Shown: one piece after another, positions 23,818-38,100 of the stretch
Position numbering within the stretch: position 1 is the first letter of the stretch
Layout: each line of letters starts with the position of its first letter
Assembly (NCBI RefSeq): GCF_020184175.1
Contig: NC_065531.1
Span: 9,693,213 to 9,757,212 of the forward strand
DNA: 64,000 bases
Direction: 5' to 3'
From: Aphis gossypii
Lineage: Eukaryota; Arthropoda; Insecta; Hemiptera; Aphididae
The notes under the pieces: generated by a model
Database searches by the model: none
Seen by the model: only the letters and a program-made list of their open reading frames with translations
What the model was told of the DNA's origin: nothing
Made by a program: the position numbers and the translations under genes

Positions 23818-23825
23818 GTGTCGGC
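23818..23825 (+). repeat. Target-site duplication of the P-type element (right)
   Basis: GTGTCGGC, identical to 22899-22906. Confidence 0.8.
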
Positions 23826-26617
23826 CCTAGGTTTTTCGCTGCCCTGTGCCAATTACCTATAATATTCCGCATTTCCGCCCTTATATATTTCATATATTTG
23901 TATTTATAAACAATGCCTGTAGTAAGCACAAGGCTGTAATGTGACAAACGCCATCTATCGGACCGTTTAGCATGGGGGCTAAAACAAGCTTAGTTCGATT
24001 CGAAATTTATCACTTGAGACGGCTACGAATTTTAGTTTATCATACATTTTACCAAAGTACTTACGTTAATACTCTACTACTGAGCTGTAGATTACGTACA
24101 CACGACACGTTACCTGGATAATTTACATAAACGTTTTTTAAATAGTATTTTTTACTTTATACAATAGGTATGCATAATGTTTACGTTGCTCAGATAATGC
24201 ATACACTATTCGATTTTCGTACTTTAATCGTAACCTAATATACTTGTAACAAATTACTACGAATATATAGATATTTGAACGTCGGAATCCGGTGGCGGAG
24301 AGACCAAATCTAACTCGACATTTTTCTTTTAGCGTATAGACCGTGACCACATAAACCGCACATCCTTTGATTTGTATTATTTCGTTTCTGTCGTGTGGGT
24401 ACCAGATATAAAGGTAATTAATTTTATCGCGTGATTTTAACGTAACGAAATAATATAATACGGCAAACCAGCCATGTGTGCCTTGTACAGTGGCTGTTGG
24501 GCGTGTAGCAGTCAAAAGTATGTATAGCGTATATATCCGCGTATATAATGAAGAGAGAACTCTTCAAGAATATTGTATATAATGTGCTACCACGGTCAGC
24601 GAAAACGAAAAAAAAAAATAACAAAAAGGGCTGTTACACGCACGCATACCTATACAAAACAAACGGTCATTTTTGGATACGCCCTGGCCACTGATAAAAA
24701 CAGTAATAATTATGGGTGGTGAAGTTGTAAGTTCATGTAACAAACACATAGAAAATTACTTAAAAAATAAGTGCCTTGAGGCTTGAACTGTTTCACGTTA
24801 TAGCAATTGGGAACGTGTGGAATTATATTTTATATGTAAGTAACCAATATGAATGAAACAGTGATAACTGATAAATAACGGTTTTTATAATGTTTAATAT
24901 ATATCGGAGAAAATATTGATAACCTACATTAAAAATATAGAGAAAAACATTAAAATAATCGGTTTATTTTTATTTGTTACTTATGGATATTTTCTAAGTT
25001 AAGTGGGTATAATATATTGCTATATCTAGTCATTAATAAATATTTTATTTGTCTTATACTTATATGGTACCCATATTATAAAATTAGTGTTGGCTATACA
25101 TTTTACAATACAAATAAAACTCAAAATAGTTCTCTGTTTTGTTTTTAATCTTTAAAAAATTTTGAATAGGTAATCAGTTACATTAAAAACTAAATTATCG
25201 TAAGTTGTTAGTTTTTTTTTTTACAGTCAATATTCTTAGGTATTACAATAGTATGGAATAATGATTTATTTTATGAAGCTTTAATTGTTAAACTATATTA
25301 TATTTAGACACAATAAAACATCAATAGTAATAATAATAAATTATTCAATTTAAGTTACAAATTATAAGACGTATTTAAGAGTTATAGTTGTAGAAAATAA
25401 TATTATATCGGAATAGATCTCAACATTTGTGATCAATATTACACCTATTCAAATTGGCGATGTTTATCTTGGAAATACAAAATATAATAGTAATTGTATT
25501 GTATAAATTACCTATATAAGAATACAGTTGACACTGAAGTTACGGAAATAATTGTACAAGTGTAAAAATAATAACTCCATAAGAAATGTGTGTACAGGTA
25601 CCTGATAATAATGTATTTTATATTATGCTTAAGAAAAATGTAGATATAATAATACTAACACTATAACGGCGTAGCGAATATTTGAATTTTAAATTAGTAA
25701 AATGATACGGTTGAGTATATCAAAGGTTTAAAACATGCGGTTTTCTTTTTCCGTTTTACTCTTTCATGTTTAACATGAACGATAATCATGTTTGCTACCA
25801 GTTCAAGCCTGTATATTTATGGACTGACTAAAAAAACGTTCAGTGTTGCATATTTTGTAAATAGGTTTCGTTTTAGGAATACGAGATGTATTTTTTGAAC
25901 TTTTTAATGGTTATTGACTGACGTAGATGATAAAACATCAGCTCAAGAGTTAATAAATTATAATTTATTTATTTTTAATTTAAAATACCACTGACGTCTA
26001 GTAAATATAATATATATAAAGCACAATGAGTAGTTGTGAGCTTGGTCAAATATTACCACTGCATCGTTGGACTAAGTATAGTACTGCAACTGGATTATTG
26101 TTCGTTCTTTATATATCTAATATCTATTTATCCTGTGCGAGTTTAATATTATATAATCCATTAACGGTGGTCAAATTTGGCGTATTGTATAGAATATTTT
26201 TATCTGTAATCTGCACAGTCTCACCTCCACTAAAAGGTCTAGGAATATATCTAATTTGTAATGTCGCGATAAAATAATTTCATCGGGACGGAAAATATTC
26301 GTCCGGATTTTTGGCGTTTGAATGACATTAAAACGTTTCGGAATCATATACATACCATATTTTATTGTTACCACACTGCAGTTTACTGTACACAAATACA
26401 TAATATATTAGCTTCTATTATATACCTTACGTTTTTGATTGTAGCGTACTCATATAATATTATTTACCTATTTATTATGAAGTCATCACTCTGAATCCCG
26501 CTATTGTATGGTTTTTATTTTTTGCAGTCTTTTGTTGAATACGTTTTTTTATGTAATAATTTATACGCATTACTCTTCGTGTTTAAAGTAAGACAAATAC
26601 CGTTGTAATATATGCAG
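23826..26617. other. Mainly AT-rich intergenic stretch
   Basis: No recognised gene. A small CpG-containing zone lies at about 24270-24560. An ATG-started hydrophobic frame of 83 codons (26026-26277, MSSCELGQILPLHRWTKYST..) shows two membrane-like stretches but no family resemblance; I leave it uncalled. Confidence 0.4.
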
Positions 26618-26702
26618 ATAACGAAGCATTCCGTGGATGGTATAATACGGATGTGCGTGCACAAAGAAGGCGAATAGAATATGCCATTCAACAATATTCA
26701 AC
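26618..26702 (+). other. Candidate orphan exon, unidentified
   Basis: Between TATGCAG (26611-26617) and a strong donor GTAAGTGA (26703) the frame reads NEAFRGWYNTDV followed by RAQRRRIEYAIQQYS. Its mixed charged and aromatic composition is unlike the Ile/Asn/Lys/Tyr bias of random frames around it. It would be 85 nt with two leading and two trailing bases outside full codons. The acceptor has a poor pyrimidine tract. I do not recognise the family and found no partner exon nearby. Confidence 0.25.
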
Positions 26703-29700
26703 GTAAGTGAGTTTTAATATTAACGTTGTTGTAATTGGAATGACGTTTTTTCTTCCACGATTAAATATTCTGTTGAAAAATTATGAATTTACTAACATAA
26801 TATTTCACTATATTTTGACATAATGAGCTTACGTGAGTTCTATATAACCTTTTATATGGTTTTTATTCCTTGAAAAGTATTGCAGCAATGTCTATTTTCG
26901 TTGTCTAAGTGTATATATATTTTTAAGTTGGTTTAACAAGAATATCATCTTTCGATCATACCATTGTTTTTCAGCCTAAGTTTATAGTATTTTTCTCTGA
27001 TAGTTTTTATTATTTCTCTCGTAGTTATTTTCTATCGCTTTAATTACTGACCTGTTTTGTATTGTGAAACAATGAAGGATTTGTTGATTTGAATTGTGAC
27101 ATTTTATTTGTGTTTTTTTTTTTTTTTTTTGTTAAATTTTTATGCAAAAAATGTATGGAGAGATACCTTATGGTATATGGGTATTTACTATTTAGATACT
27201 ATGTTAATAGAATAATTAATAATGCATAAAATTAAAATAATAATTTACTTAATAATTAGCATATATTATATTCATCATCATCAGCCAACACTGGACATAA
27301 TATGAAAACACATTAACTAACAGATACCTAGTTATGGTGCCTATGAAATTAAAATTTTTCATTTTATCTCAATAGACAACTGTTTCAACCATTCAACGTA
27401 GGTACACCATATCACTATAAACTATATTAATTACCTAATCTGAAATTATAAGGTAATTTGTTTTGTAAAATTATATTATTACTGTTAATATTATTTTGTA
27501 GTTAATATATTAGATGACAAGTAATAATCCAGTCGATTAATTTCGTTGACATGTCTTACATATTGTCATATTGGACCACAATCGTAATCTAATACCAGTA
27601 ATATAAATTATTAGAAAAAATATTGTTTTTAATAAAATAAAATAAATATTATAATTTATAATCCAACGGAAATATAGGTTTTAACATGCGATACAATAAT
27701 TATATTAATTATAATATAGCTAATTATAACTGTTACGATAAAACAGTCAACAATCATGTTCTCCCCTGAAGGTGCTTTAAAATTTAAATAAACGATTTTA
27801 TTATGGGTGTGATATTCTATTGTTGTTATTATTATTATTATTATTATTATTTTTTTTTTTTGACATACATAGATAGCAAATCACAGAGCCACTATGACTT
27901 TCTAATTTATTTTCATTTTCCAAGATATAACAATAAATAATTTCGTCTTTCTCATTTTCTATAATCTATACATACCTATTGTCTACCATATACTTGATGG
28001 TAGTGATTTTTATAGATTAAAAGTAATAATAGTTAAATAGTATATTATTCAAGGTTTATTTATTTTACAGCAATTATTATTAATGTAAAACAGTTAAACA
28101 TGAAAAAATTAATAATCCACCATATAATATCTCTACTGAAATACAATTAAGTTGGCTTTTGTGAATAATAGTATTGAAACGGCCGTTCATCCTTAAACAA
28201 TGATGTATTGCTATAATTAAAGGAGTTGTGTATAACACTTATTTAATTAATTATAAAAAAAAAAAAATTGAAAAAAAATATATTCTGCACATTTTATATC
28301 CATATACTTACAGCACTTATTTGCACTTCAGAAATCAAAATAATACTGTTATTATATATAGGTAGTATAATGTATAAGTTATTAAAAATGGTTGATAGGC
28401 ATATTATAAATATATTATATTATTAACTTATATTTCGAAATTGTATAAAATATGTATATTGTATAGCTTGTATAATGTATACTGTACATTCATGGAGACT
28501 GAAAAAACATAATATAAGTTCTATATACTATTGTTCTATTTATTGTTTTGTTAAATTATTAGTAAAATAAAGACTCTAACTAATTCTATAAGAGTCAATA
28601 TAGACTCGAGTATCTTTGTAAAATACTTACAATGCAATATTATATAGATACGTAGGTATCTATCAGAATTAAACTTTAATTATTGTTTCAATATTATAAA
28701 ATACATAAAAGGTTAAGTTTATATCTCGTTCATATATATACGATCTACACTGGATTATGGCTTGATAATTTGAAAATCTTGTCTTTAGACTGAAATAAAA
28801 TTAATTGAACGGGTTCTCCTATTAGTTGTATAAGTTTCTTACTAAAAATTTATCCCCCTCAATATTATTATGAACATGTTACGGAAGCTTTAAATACTAG
28901 TTTTCACAAAGATAGATTGTTTAGGGTTAATTAAAACTTTTTAGTGAATTAACTGTATGAACAGATTGGTTCATCTTAGCTCATCGAGTATATTAGCTTA
29001 CGAGTTTCAATGAACCATACAAGATCTAACAAGGTCTTCCATCACTTGGTCATAACTCTATGAAATCTTGGAATAATATTTATGTCGATATTTGGCTTTA
29101 ACTACTTAAATTTGTAGTTTTATACCATTATTATTATCTATATCATTTATCTTATTAATGTTATACCCATCTATCATATTTTGTATTGTTTTATATTTAT
29201 TATATTTAAAATATTATGTAACGACCGATTGACGTTTATAACTATAAAACTAAAAAATACCTATGGCTATTATATACCTGTATAATTATTATTATCTGCA
29301 TAATAATTATACTCCAATAAAAAAACGTGCGTGATTTACCTATATTAAAATCTATAAATCATTTTTTTTTTTTTTATCTTCTTCTCTAGCTACGACTTTC
29401 CTGTGGTGTAAAATATTAAATAACCTTGTTTCGTTTAAAATTACTGAACCGAAGTTATGGGGATTACTATTTAATCCAAATGATCTTAAGGGTCTTCATT
29501 AATCGCTGCCACGTATAGGGAGTTACAAATGTTTATGGATTCTTTTTATCACCCGTCTGTCTTTCGCGCTTTTACGGTCCTTTTAACAGGCCTTAAATGT
29601 TTCCTAGCAACCACAAACAACGTAATACAATATTATGTTATTGTAACCCGAAGCTTTTAACAACGCCAGTAATACGTACTTATTTATAAATTATTTTTAT

Positions 29701-30800
29701 TGGTTTCCATCTCTACGCCATCATAAAATGATAAGCCCATCATAATATCATATTATATACTCAATATTTTAACGGCAACGATTTTCATTCTAACTTACTT
29801 CTTGTGACTTGCAAGTCTAGTCTATACACACAATTATTAATGAAATGTTTTATTTATACTTTTAAAAATATTTCCTAGAAACTTTTCATCTTGCTTAGGT
29901 ATAACATATTATAATACCTCCGAGTTTACAGTCCCGAGTCAAGGGAACTTTAATTTGAATATTGTAGTGTGAATAGCTACTTTGTCATTATCGAGATACA
30001 ACGACACATTTTAGACTTTCCTCGTATAATATAACGCCGTGTAATATCGTTCTCGTGTTCATTTCAAAGAAATTAAGACGAGTTTCATATATTCCTCACT
30101 ATGTGTTTCTAAGAAGACTAAATAACTAATGTCGAGAGATTTCGTAGTAACTTCGTAAATGGCATAATATAACCTACGGTATTGTCTTGTTCGTTGTATG
30201 TACAAGTTTGATAAAACGTACTTACAGAAAATGTCCTTATAATTATTGGCGTACCTATATAATAGTCGTGACATCAAATAATTATATTCTAAAATAGGCG
30301 TGATCAGTATTACTGTAATAATATCTCATACAATAGCCATTTCCGTAAACCACACAGTTCGATCGAAAACGCTCGATCAATCTTTGTTCCTACTATAAAC
30401 GTGTTTTATTTTTACTCTGTGAAATTCTGCTTTTAAAATTAACTAATAATACTGTATACTTCTCAATTCCTAAACGATCTATATACCATTCGTTATATTT
30501 TTCATAATAATGCTTACTTTAAGAAACTCAATACAAAAAATACATTTTTGTATTGGGTAGCAACGACAATACAGACCATTCTATAGTTTGTTCTGCATCA
30601 ATAACATTTCATATTTGAAAAGGGGCTGCAGGAAACTATAAAATTATTAAATCCACGCTCATTTCATTCACCAACATTAATACACTGAAGGCCTATAGAG
30701 AGATAAAATCAAAAATATTTATACATCCGTAGACATTTTCTTATTATAAATGTTTCCGAATAAAAAATTCAAAAATGAATTTAATTCGACTTTTTTTCCC
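26703..30800. other. AT-rich intergenic stretch with simple repeats
   Basis: No gene seen. It contains a T homopolymer (about 27113-27130), an (ATT)n run (about 27826-27851) running into a T run, and many A/T tracts. Only chance-length frames are present. Confidence 0.5.
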
Positions 30801-31600
30801 TTAAAAACACCAATCCTCACACGACTCGAACTTCTTCGTTCGCGTTGCGTGCACATTCGGTGTACACACACATCTGCACGTGTGTACGACCACATCGTAG
30901 GTGTACTTCACCGTCTGCGTGTGCGGATTTCGCGTGTGTGCGCGCGCGCTGAAAACGACACCCTCGCCCGTAAACTCACGGTCCAGCGGCCGTGCAGGCG
31001 ATCGGTCAACCGCATGCGCGCACAAGACCCATTGTCCGTTTACACTCGCCGTGTATTTTATTGTTACTGTTACTATTTATGGTCGTCGCGGGCACTCTGT
31101 ACGTATTTGTGTGTGCATTGTATGTATAAAGGGCCGGAAATCGCGGTTTTTGTCCAGAAGGCTTTTACCGGGCGCGGTTATATATACAACGCGTACTGCA
31201 TTATAGACGCAGAAGCACGACACGATTATTATTATTATACACAGCGGCGGCGGCGGCAGCGGAAAGAGCCACGTCCGTGTCAGTTGCACGCGATCCGCGT
31301 CGTAGTGGTTTTGTTCGCGGCGGCGGCGGCGGACGAACGCAATTTAAATTGGGAAACAACGGCGGCGATGCCCTCGGGCGGCAGCGGTATACCCTCCGCC
31401 GACCCACGCAATCAATCGAGCTGGGTCCACCCGCGCCGCCCGAAAAAGCCAAACCGACCGGCAAAGTTTAAACGAATTATCCGCTCGGGCTTACCGAGTG
31501 CTTCTCCTCTCGGCGGCCCTCCCCACACTCCGTCTCGACCAAAGAGATAAGGCCGACGGGTGGCGTATATCCGGTCAATACAACATAAATATTGCACTCA
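30801..31600. other. Strong CpG-rich island, possible promoter/5' region
   Basis: One of the most GC-rich parts of the window: GGCGGCGGCGGCAGCGG near 31245, GCGGCGGCGGCGGACG near 31318, CCCGCGCCGCCCG near 31430. Long frames on both strands (for example 30750-31550 +, 266 codons) follow from rarity of stop codons in such DNA; no domain is seen in any of them. The island may carry a transcription start, but I cannot place one. Confidence 0.4.
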
Positions 31601-31605
31601 TATCC

Positions 31606-31610
<5 letters not shown>

Positions 31611-31650
<40 letters not shown>
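31611..31650. repeat. (TG)20 microsatellite
   Basis: Forty bases of pure TG at the right shoulder of the CpG island. Confidence 0.95.
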
Positions 31651-31651
<1 letters not shown>

Positions 31652-34600
31652 ATACGAATAATAATAAAATCGATTCGATTCCCTTTCCTTACCTGCAGCT
31701 CGCCGCCGAAGACAGCTTATCGACATTTATAATATTATATACTATTATGTATTGTTTCAATGTACGTGCGTTTTTAATGTATATCAATAGGTCGATTATG
31801 TTCAAATTTTACAAACTAACTAATATTATTATAGATTGTCATACGTCGTAATTACACTCTATAAAATATCCGGCGAAAAACGAGTATGTAAAAACACTAG
31901 TAACGTAACCCAAAATCCCAATATTTATAGGTATACTATTTAATAATTATGTAACTATAATTGTGTTTATTAGAGACAAATAATTTATATCGTATCATTT
32001 TAATGAAAATACCAATCACGAGGGGCGCTAAGGAGGGGATTATGTCTAAAAACAAAAAAATAATAAATAAATAAATATAAAAGACAAACTATAAAATATA
32101 ATTCTTTATTATTATTTTTATTTTTCAATTACAATTGCAATTGAATTTATATGTAATACTAGCTCTCCTCTTGCACTTCATTAAACATACACCCGTATTT
32201 AATTTAATTAATTTATAATCAATAAATAACAACCAATAGGTAACTATTAGTAATTAAAACTATTTTTTCATTCGTGCTACCATATGGTAACCTACAAAAT
32301 ACAAATCAAAAGAAAATTAATTTATTTAGTTCTTTTAGTATACACACATATTGACATATGTACGAGTATATCAATGGTTTTTATGAGTAATAAATGGAGT
32401 TATTGAAAGATTTCAATTTTATTGTCGTAAACATACTTTAAACCACACGGCCTACTTTGCAAAAATATCACGTAAAAATCTGTTTAGTAGTTTTTGAGTT
32501 TATTATTTTGAATGTACCAATATTAATTTGTGTATATACTATATTATATAATATACAAAAACATATTTTGAGTAGCTAGTTCCAATAATAATAGTTGCCT
32601 TAAGTTATTTTTATTCACTGTGTCTAATTGTATACACTTAAAATATATTTTATTAAAATGAGCAAATCTTAAAATAATACATTAATTAAATATAAGAATA
32701 TCAAATGCAGTAAAGATTATTGTAAAACGACAAAAAGTCTCAATAAACAAAGGACTGATAGAATTGATTTAATATTGATATACATATAGATATACAAATG
32801 TATATGATATATAATACCAAATGCATTATTATTTTATTCCTATAGAAAAATACTCAAACGAATTGGTAGTCGCGCATAATGGTATGACCAGACTATATAC
32901 CCGAGGGGTTTTTCCCTAATGTTTTGATACTGATGAGGGTGGCTTTGGAGATGTTTACTCATATATAGTGTAGAAAACTTTTGTATATTCGGATATGGTG
33001 ACATATTACTACCGTTTGTGTTATTATGTAATGTGTACATGTAATTAACGTAAAAATACAAAAAGATTACTTTAGAATATTAAATTTGGTTAGCTTACCT
33101 TTACCATAATCTTTATGTTTATACCTATAATATTACTATTAACTATATAATTTATATAATTAACTACTCAAGACATGTATAATGAATAATGATTAATGTT
33201 ATATTAAAGTTTATAAGCATTGAAGTTAACCGTAATAGTATATACGTTTTAAATTATTATTATTGTTTTTTTTTCTTTTTACATAATTTGAAGTCATCAA
33301 AAAGTAATATCTGTAAAAAGAAAATTACATTTTTCACTATATTTATTGATTTTATAATTTTATTTTTTTATTTCTGACCTAACTTATTTCATAGAATATT
33401 TTTCTGAGAAATTTGGTTAAAAAAATTCGAATTTCAAACTTTAGTAACATAGTTAAGTATAAATATTTTTTAATATTTTTTTAAACATTTTTTTTTTTTT
33501 TTTATAAGCATTTTACTCGTAGTGGGATGGCACTGCAGGGGTAAGTACAAAAAATATTTACTTCTCATATTTAAAGTTTAAATACTTACACTTAAGTACC
33601 TATTTAAGTTTTAACCTACAACTATAATTGGCTAAATGTACCTACACAAATTAACTTTTATTTAACAAAATTTCTGGAAAAATATTCTGTCTCAGGATTA
33701 GAAATAAAAAGTGTTTCGTTTTTAAAAAAAGTAATTAATTTAAAACTGAGAATAATTTTTTAATTAAAATGATATTTAAAAAAAATCTTTCAGTTGATTT
33801 TTAGATGATGGATGTTCGCTGTTAAAAGAATCACTCTATGTTAATACTTAATACAGATATAATAATTTTAAACAATTTTCAGAACAAAATCACTTTTGTT
33901 TGATAATGTATACCTATTCACTTAAGTAAATTATTTTATGTAATAATTATTGTTTGATTTTTTAAAACTGTTTTTATTTTAGGTACTAGTTTATTATTAA
34001 TCATTATACATACGTATGCATTATTACTACCAAGACATTGCACCACATCACACTAATGAAAATAAAATAAAATTATACTATACATTATTAATGTTTATAG
34101 ATTAAAATCCATTAAATTTAACTTGCATGTTATTGTAATATTTATTTGAAATTCTGTATTGTATAAATCTTGTACTACCACCCTATATAATATTATAGTG
34201 GCGCAATAATAGGTAATTGTAGATAATACGTTGACGGCGTAACGACAGCAGTGGGTAAAAATAATGTGTCTCCATACAATTTATTATTACACTAAAAAAC
34301 CGCACGTACGGTTTGGTGACAAAATGGTTTCCATTCAGGTGGAAACGGTATAATAATAGGTAATAAAACCTACCTGAGGGGTCATTGAGAAAACCAATGG
34401 TACATGAAGTGGGCGTGTTTAGAGTAAGTGCACTTCTAACACCTGCCTCGGATATTTTTACGATTATATGACAAACTAGTTTTCTTCCGCAACAAGTGGA
34501 AGTGTGCGCACACAGAGCGCAAGTATTATTTACTTATAATTTGTTATACATTACATATATATAATGCATATCTATGAAAAATACATAAAATAAATAATGA

Positions 34601-37600
34601 TGTATACATTAAAGTATAAAATACGATCTCTTTCGCTCATTGCACATGTTCATAAAAACACCTCAATAATCGCCATGGTTTTCATATGATGAACCTATAC
34701 TACATAATATAACTTATGTGTATAGAAATTAGAATTATATATATAAAATACACACATACACGCACTTATATACATAAAGGCATATATATAAGGAAATTTA
34801 CAAAGTATGCTCACTTATACTTTTTTCTTCAATAATTCAAACCTAATTTTTGGAAGTTTGTACCTATTTATTTATTTAACAAATACCATACAACATTTCA
34901 AACCGTATATATAATATAACATAGCAATTAAAGAGTTCAAATAGTATAAACACATATTTGAATAGTAGTTAAAATCAAATAAATTACACAATTAATAAAC
35001 TATACTCATAAACAAATAGTAAAACTAGTAAAATATATAGTACCTACATGATGGTCTATAAAAAGAGAAGGTTTGCTAATTTCATGTAGTGATAGAGGGT
35101 TTGGTTGTTAGTATAATTTTAACGAGACATTGGGATATAGAAAAAGCTGAACGTGTGGAACGAGTAGAGACATTTTAGCATACGGTCCTTTAACGGATTT
35201 AGTGCTGCCCGCACTGTTAACCGCACCACAATAGTACAATACCCTTTCCTAACAATATATTTACATGATATATGTAATTTTTATATTTTTAATTCTTATC
35301 ATTAAAAATGTATGCGGCCCGCAAATAATTAAAAAATTACATTTGGCCCTTTCTAAAATCCTAGTGAGGACCGTTGCATTAGAGGTAAGTTGGGATAGTA
35401 AAGTAGGAGAGTGCATTTTTTCATTTCGTAAATTTCGAGAAAACGTTAGCTGCATGCTTACGGTCAGCTATAAAGAAACTAAAGTAAAATTAAGCAATAT
35501 AGGAGATTAAAGAATAACAATGAAGGGAGCAATCAATGTTTTGTAAGTAATTAACATTCCTTAAGAATTTCCATGGAATATATTCCAGATAATATAAGGC
35601 TGAAATTTTATTATAGAATTCCAGAGAACTGAGTAATATTCAAGTATAGTCCAGTATAGGTCTAACTAATACACAGTATAAAGTATGTAGACAATTTAAA
35701 TTTTAACGTGTTTCTCAACTAGCGTTGTAGAATACGTCATTTTCAATATGTAGATTGGGACTAGGAGTAGAGGAAAAAATAAAACAAAAATCACCGACTG
35801 AGCTGTTTAGAGAAGAAATTGAGCTAGGTATTATTGATGAAATATAAAATTTTAATGGGTTTTATGAGCGGGTAAATTACATTTACTGACATTGAATGAT
35901 AAACTTAATGAAACGTAAAGAAAAATGCTAAAATATTTGGCTACTATAGTGTTTTGTAAAATATATCTTTAATAAACTATTTTTGTTAATAATTGACAAC
36001 AATAATAATGTAATATTGTATTAAAAGAAATCCAAAATATTTTAAAATCATTAAAGACAAAATATTTTTTACAGCCTGATGAAAATGTTATTTCTGTTTC
36101 TATTGTGTTGTAACTATAATAATTTATGCGATAATTATTTTAAACATTATAGAAACAAATGAGCTCAATCTATACAAAGACGATATAGAAATTACGTACA
36201 CCTTATCTATAATATCATTATTATTATAATAATATAATATGTTAATACAGGATTCGGCGTCGCGACGAGTTGGTTCGATTTAGATGTATCGTGACCGGTA
36301 AAAACACAGGTATTTCGTAATTGGAATATTGTCGTCAATGGATTAACATATTATATTATACAGTTTTTTTTTTTAATCAGCTCCGCCTTCATGAATAAAC
36401 ATCGGAGACCTGTAAGTAGATTTCAGAAAGTTTCATCTCGAAAGTGACAAAATAAAAATAAAACCCGATTCCAGTGTCGATAACGATACACGTTGTATAA
36501 ATTATGTAGGTACACAACCAAAATAATATGGATAGAGGTAAAAATCATCGCTGGGCTACGATTTATTATCATTTCGACAACGGAATCTAAGTAGTCATAA
36601 TACACATGTACGTATAATGTGTGTTTCAAGTGTGGCGCTATTTGGCATGGTGTGTCGTCGTTTTGATTTCTATCGATATATTTTAATAATATGCACATAT
36701 ATTATAATATTGTGTGTTTATTGATGTCGAGTGTTGACGTTTTTAATTAATGCCACTGAATCGTGTACATGTCTTATATTAAAACGAACGTTAGTTGATA
36801 TTTTGATAGTGGCGCGTATCTCTATGTATATAATGTATTTTATACTGAATGTACATATATAATATGCGTACGCCGGTTAAATCGAATAAAATGTTAAATT
36901 AATGACATAATATCATCACGGATTTTAAACTTTTGATTGTTTTTAGATGTGACCTATTAAAAAAAAAAAAATTGTAGGTAGGTAATACTAATTAAGTATA
37001 CTTATGTGTATTCTATATTAAAACGCCTATATTATTTATTCAACTAACGACCGATAGAGCATTGAGAAATTAAAGTGGAAATATAAGATTTAATTATTCA
37101 AACGCCTTCCGCCCGGAATAGCAGACTACTATTTTTTTATGTAGTTACATAATTTGTTTTTTATTATTTACTTCGAAATAACAAAAAAACATCTACTGAC
37201 GACAAAGTTGTATTTAACGACACTGTTATTATATTATATGCGTTATTGTTATTGTAGTTTCTCTTGACTTACTTATTCATTGTTTATATTTTCAAAAACA
37301 TTAATATTCGACTAGAAATATAGTTAGGTAATAATAAACGTAATTATTGTCTTATCTCGTAATAATTAGTTATAACTTATAAGTATGTTAGTAATGTGGT
37401 GGTTTGTATTAGAATTTTCATGTGCAATATAGAAAATTAAATGTTAAACGTAAACATTTTCAGCAAGCGCCTTCACTCATATTCGCACACAGCAACACAG
37501 TGTCGTATAAAATATTTTTATTTATACATTATCATAAATGTGAGATGTCTGTTAGAGAGACTCGAAAAGAAGGTGGTACGGTTAAAGTGTTGCAGACATG

Positions 37601-37780
37601 AAGTCACATGGTGACCAAAATGGCAAAATATGATACAAGTATAACGAAACTACTGTCTATGCATTATATTATAGACAGTGCGATTTCGTTTAAATCTTCT
37701 ACCCCATAGGCCACAATACAAGAAGACAAACAGATAATATAATGATACAATATAAATGTGTGTGTGTATGTGCGTTATCT
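31651..37780. other. AT-rich intergenic stretch
   Basis: About 6 kb without a gene. Homopolymer T runs occur near 33489-33503 and 36365-36374. The + strand frame 35265-35510 (..KVGECIFSFRKFRENVSCML..) has no recognised similarity. Around 37641-37690 a small hairpin pairs CTGTCTAT with ATAGACAG; it is too short to call a microRNA. Confidence 0.45.
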
Positions 37781-38100
37781 TATATTATTTCGACGAGTTT
37801 TGCGAAAATTACCACCAACTACTAAAAACTCATCTCGTTCGTATACATATGGTACGAATTGTAAATAATTGACCCCGCACAGCATTAAAATATAATCTCG
37901 CGCTCGTTCACATCCCCGCAATCCGCACGAAACGCGATTTATCGTTATACATTATACTGTAATAATATTATACTATTCCACTCGTGGTCTCCGCCATCAA
38001 TGACTCAAACACTAAACGCGACCGCCTGCCAGTAGATCTGCACAGAGAGATATCGATACACGCGCGTACAGTGGGGAGTATGCCCTATTGCAATACTCGG
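37781..38100. other. Minor CpG-rich patch
   Basis: Words such as CTCGCGCTCGTTCAC, GAAACGCGATTTATCG and ACGCGACCGCCTGCC raise CpG locally. No frame of interest. Confidence 0.25.

Larger units (their letters stand above)
22899..23825 (+). mobile_element. Internally deleted P-superfamily transposon with 8-bp target duplication
   Basis: The element spans 22907-23817 (911 bp). Left terminus CACAGATATCTATACTAAAC and right terminus (complement) CACTGCAGATATCTATATAC are inverted repeats that continue through ACTAGATA with small indels. Immediately outside both ends is GTGTCGGC (22899-22906 and 23818-23825), an exact 8-bp GC-rich duplication. That length and composition are characteristic of P elements. 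Inside lies a THAP-domain plus coiled-coil relic, the N-terminal portion of P transposases; the GTPase-like and catalytic parts are missing. The duplicated 12-mer TTAGCTGCCATT near 22968-22992 may be a subterminal repeat. Confidence 0.85.

Noticed and set aside
26026..26277. 83-codon hydrophobic frame
   Set aside because: Hydrophobic translation is common in T-rich DNA; no homology or splice context supports it.
30750..31550. 266-codon open frame, the longest in the window
   Set aside because: It lies over a CpG-rich island where stops are rare, is matched by long frames on the other strand, contains GCG/CGG repeat translations and shows no domain.
37641..37690. Hairpin resembling a small RNA precursor
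   Set aside because: The stem is only about 8 + 5 bp with internal loops; too weak for a microRNA call.
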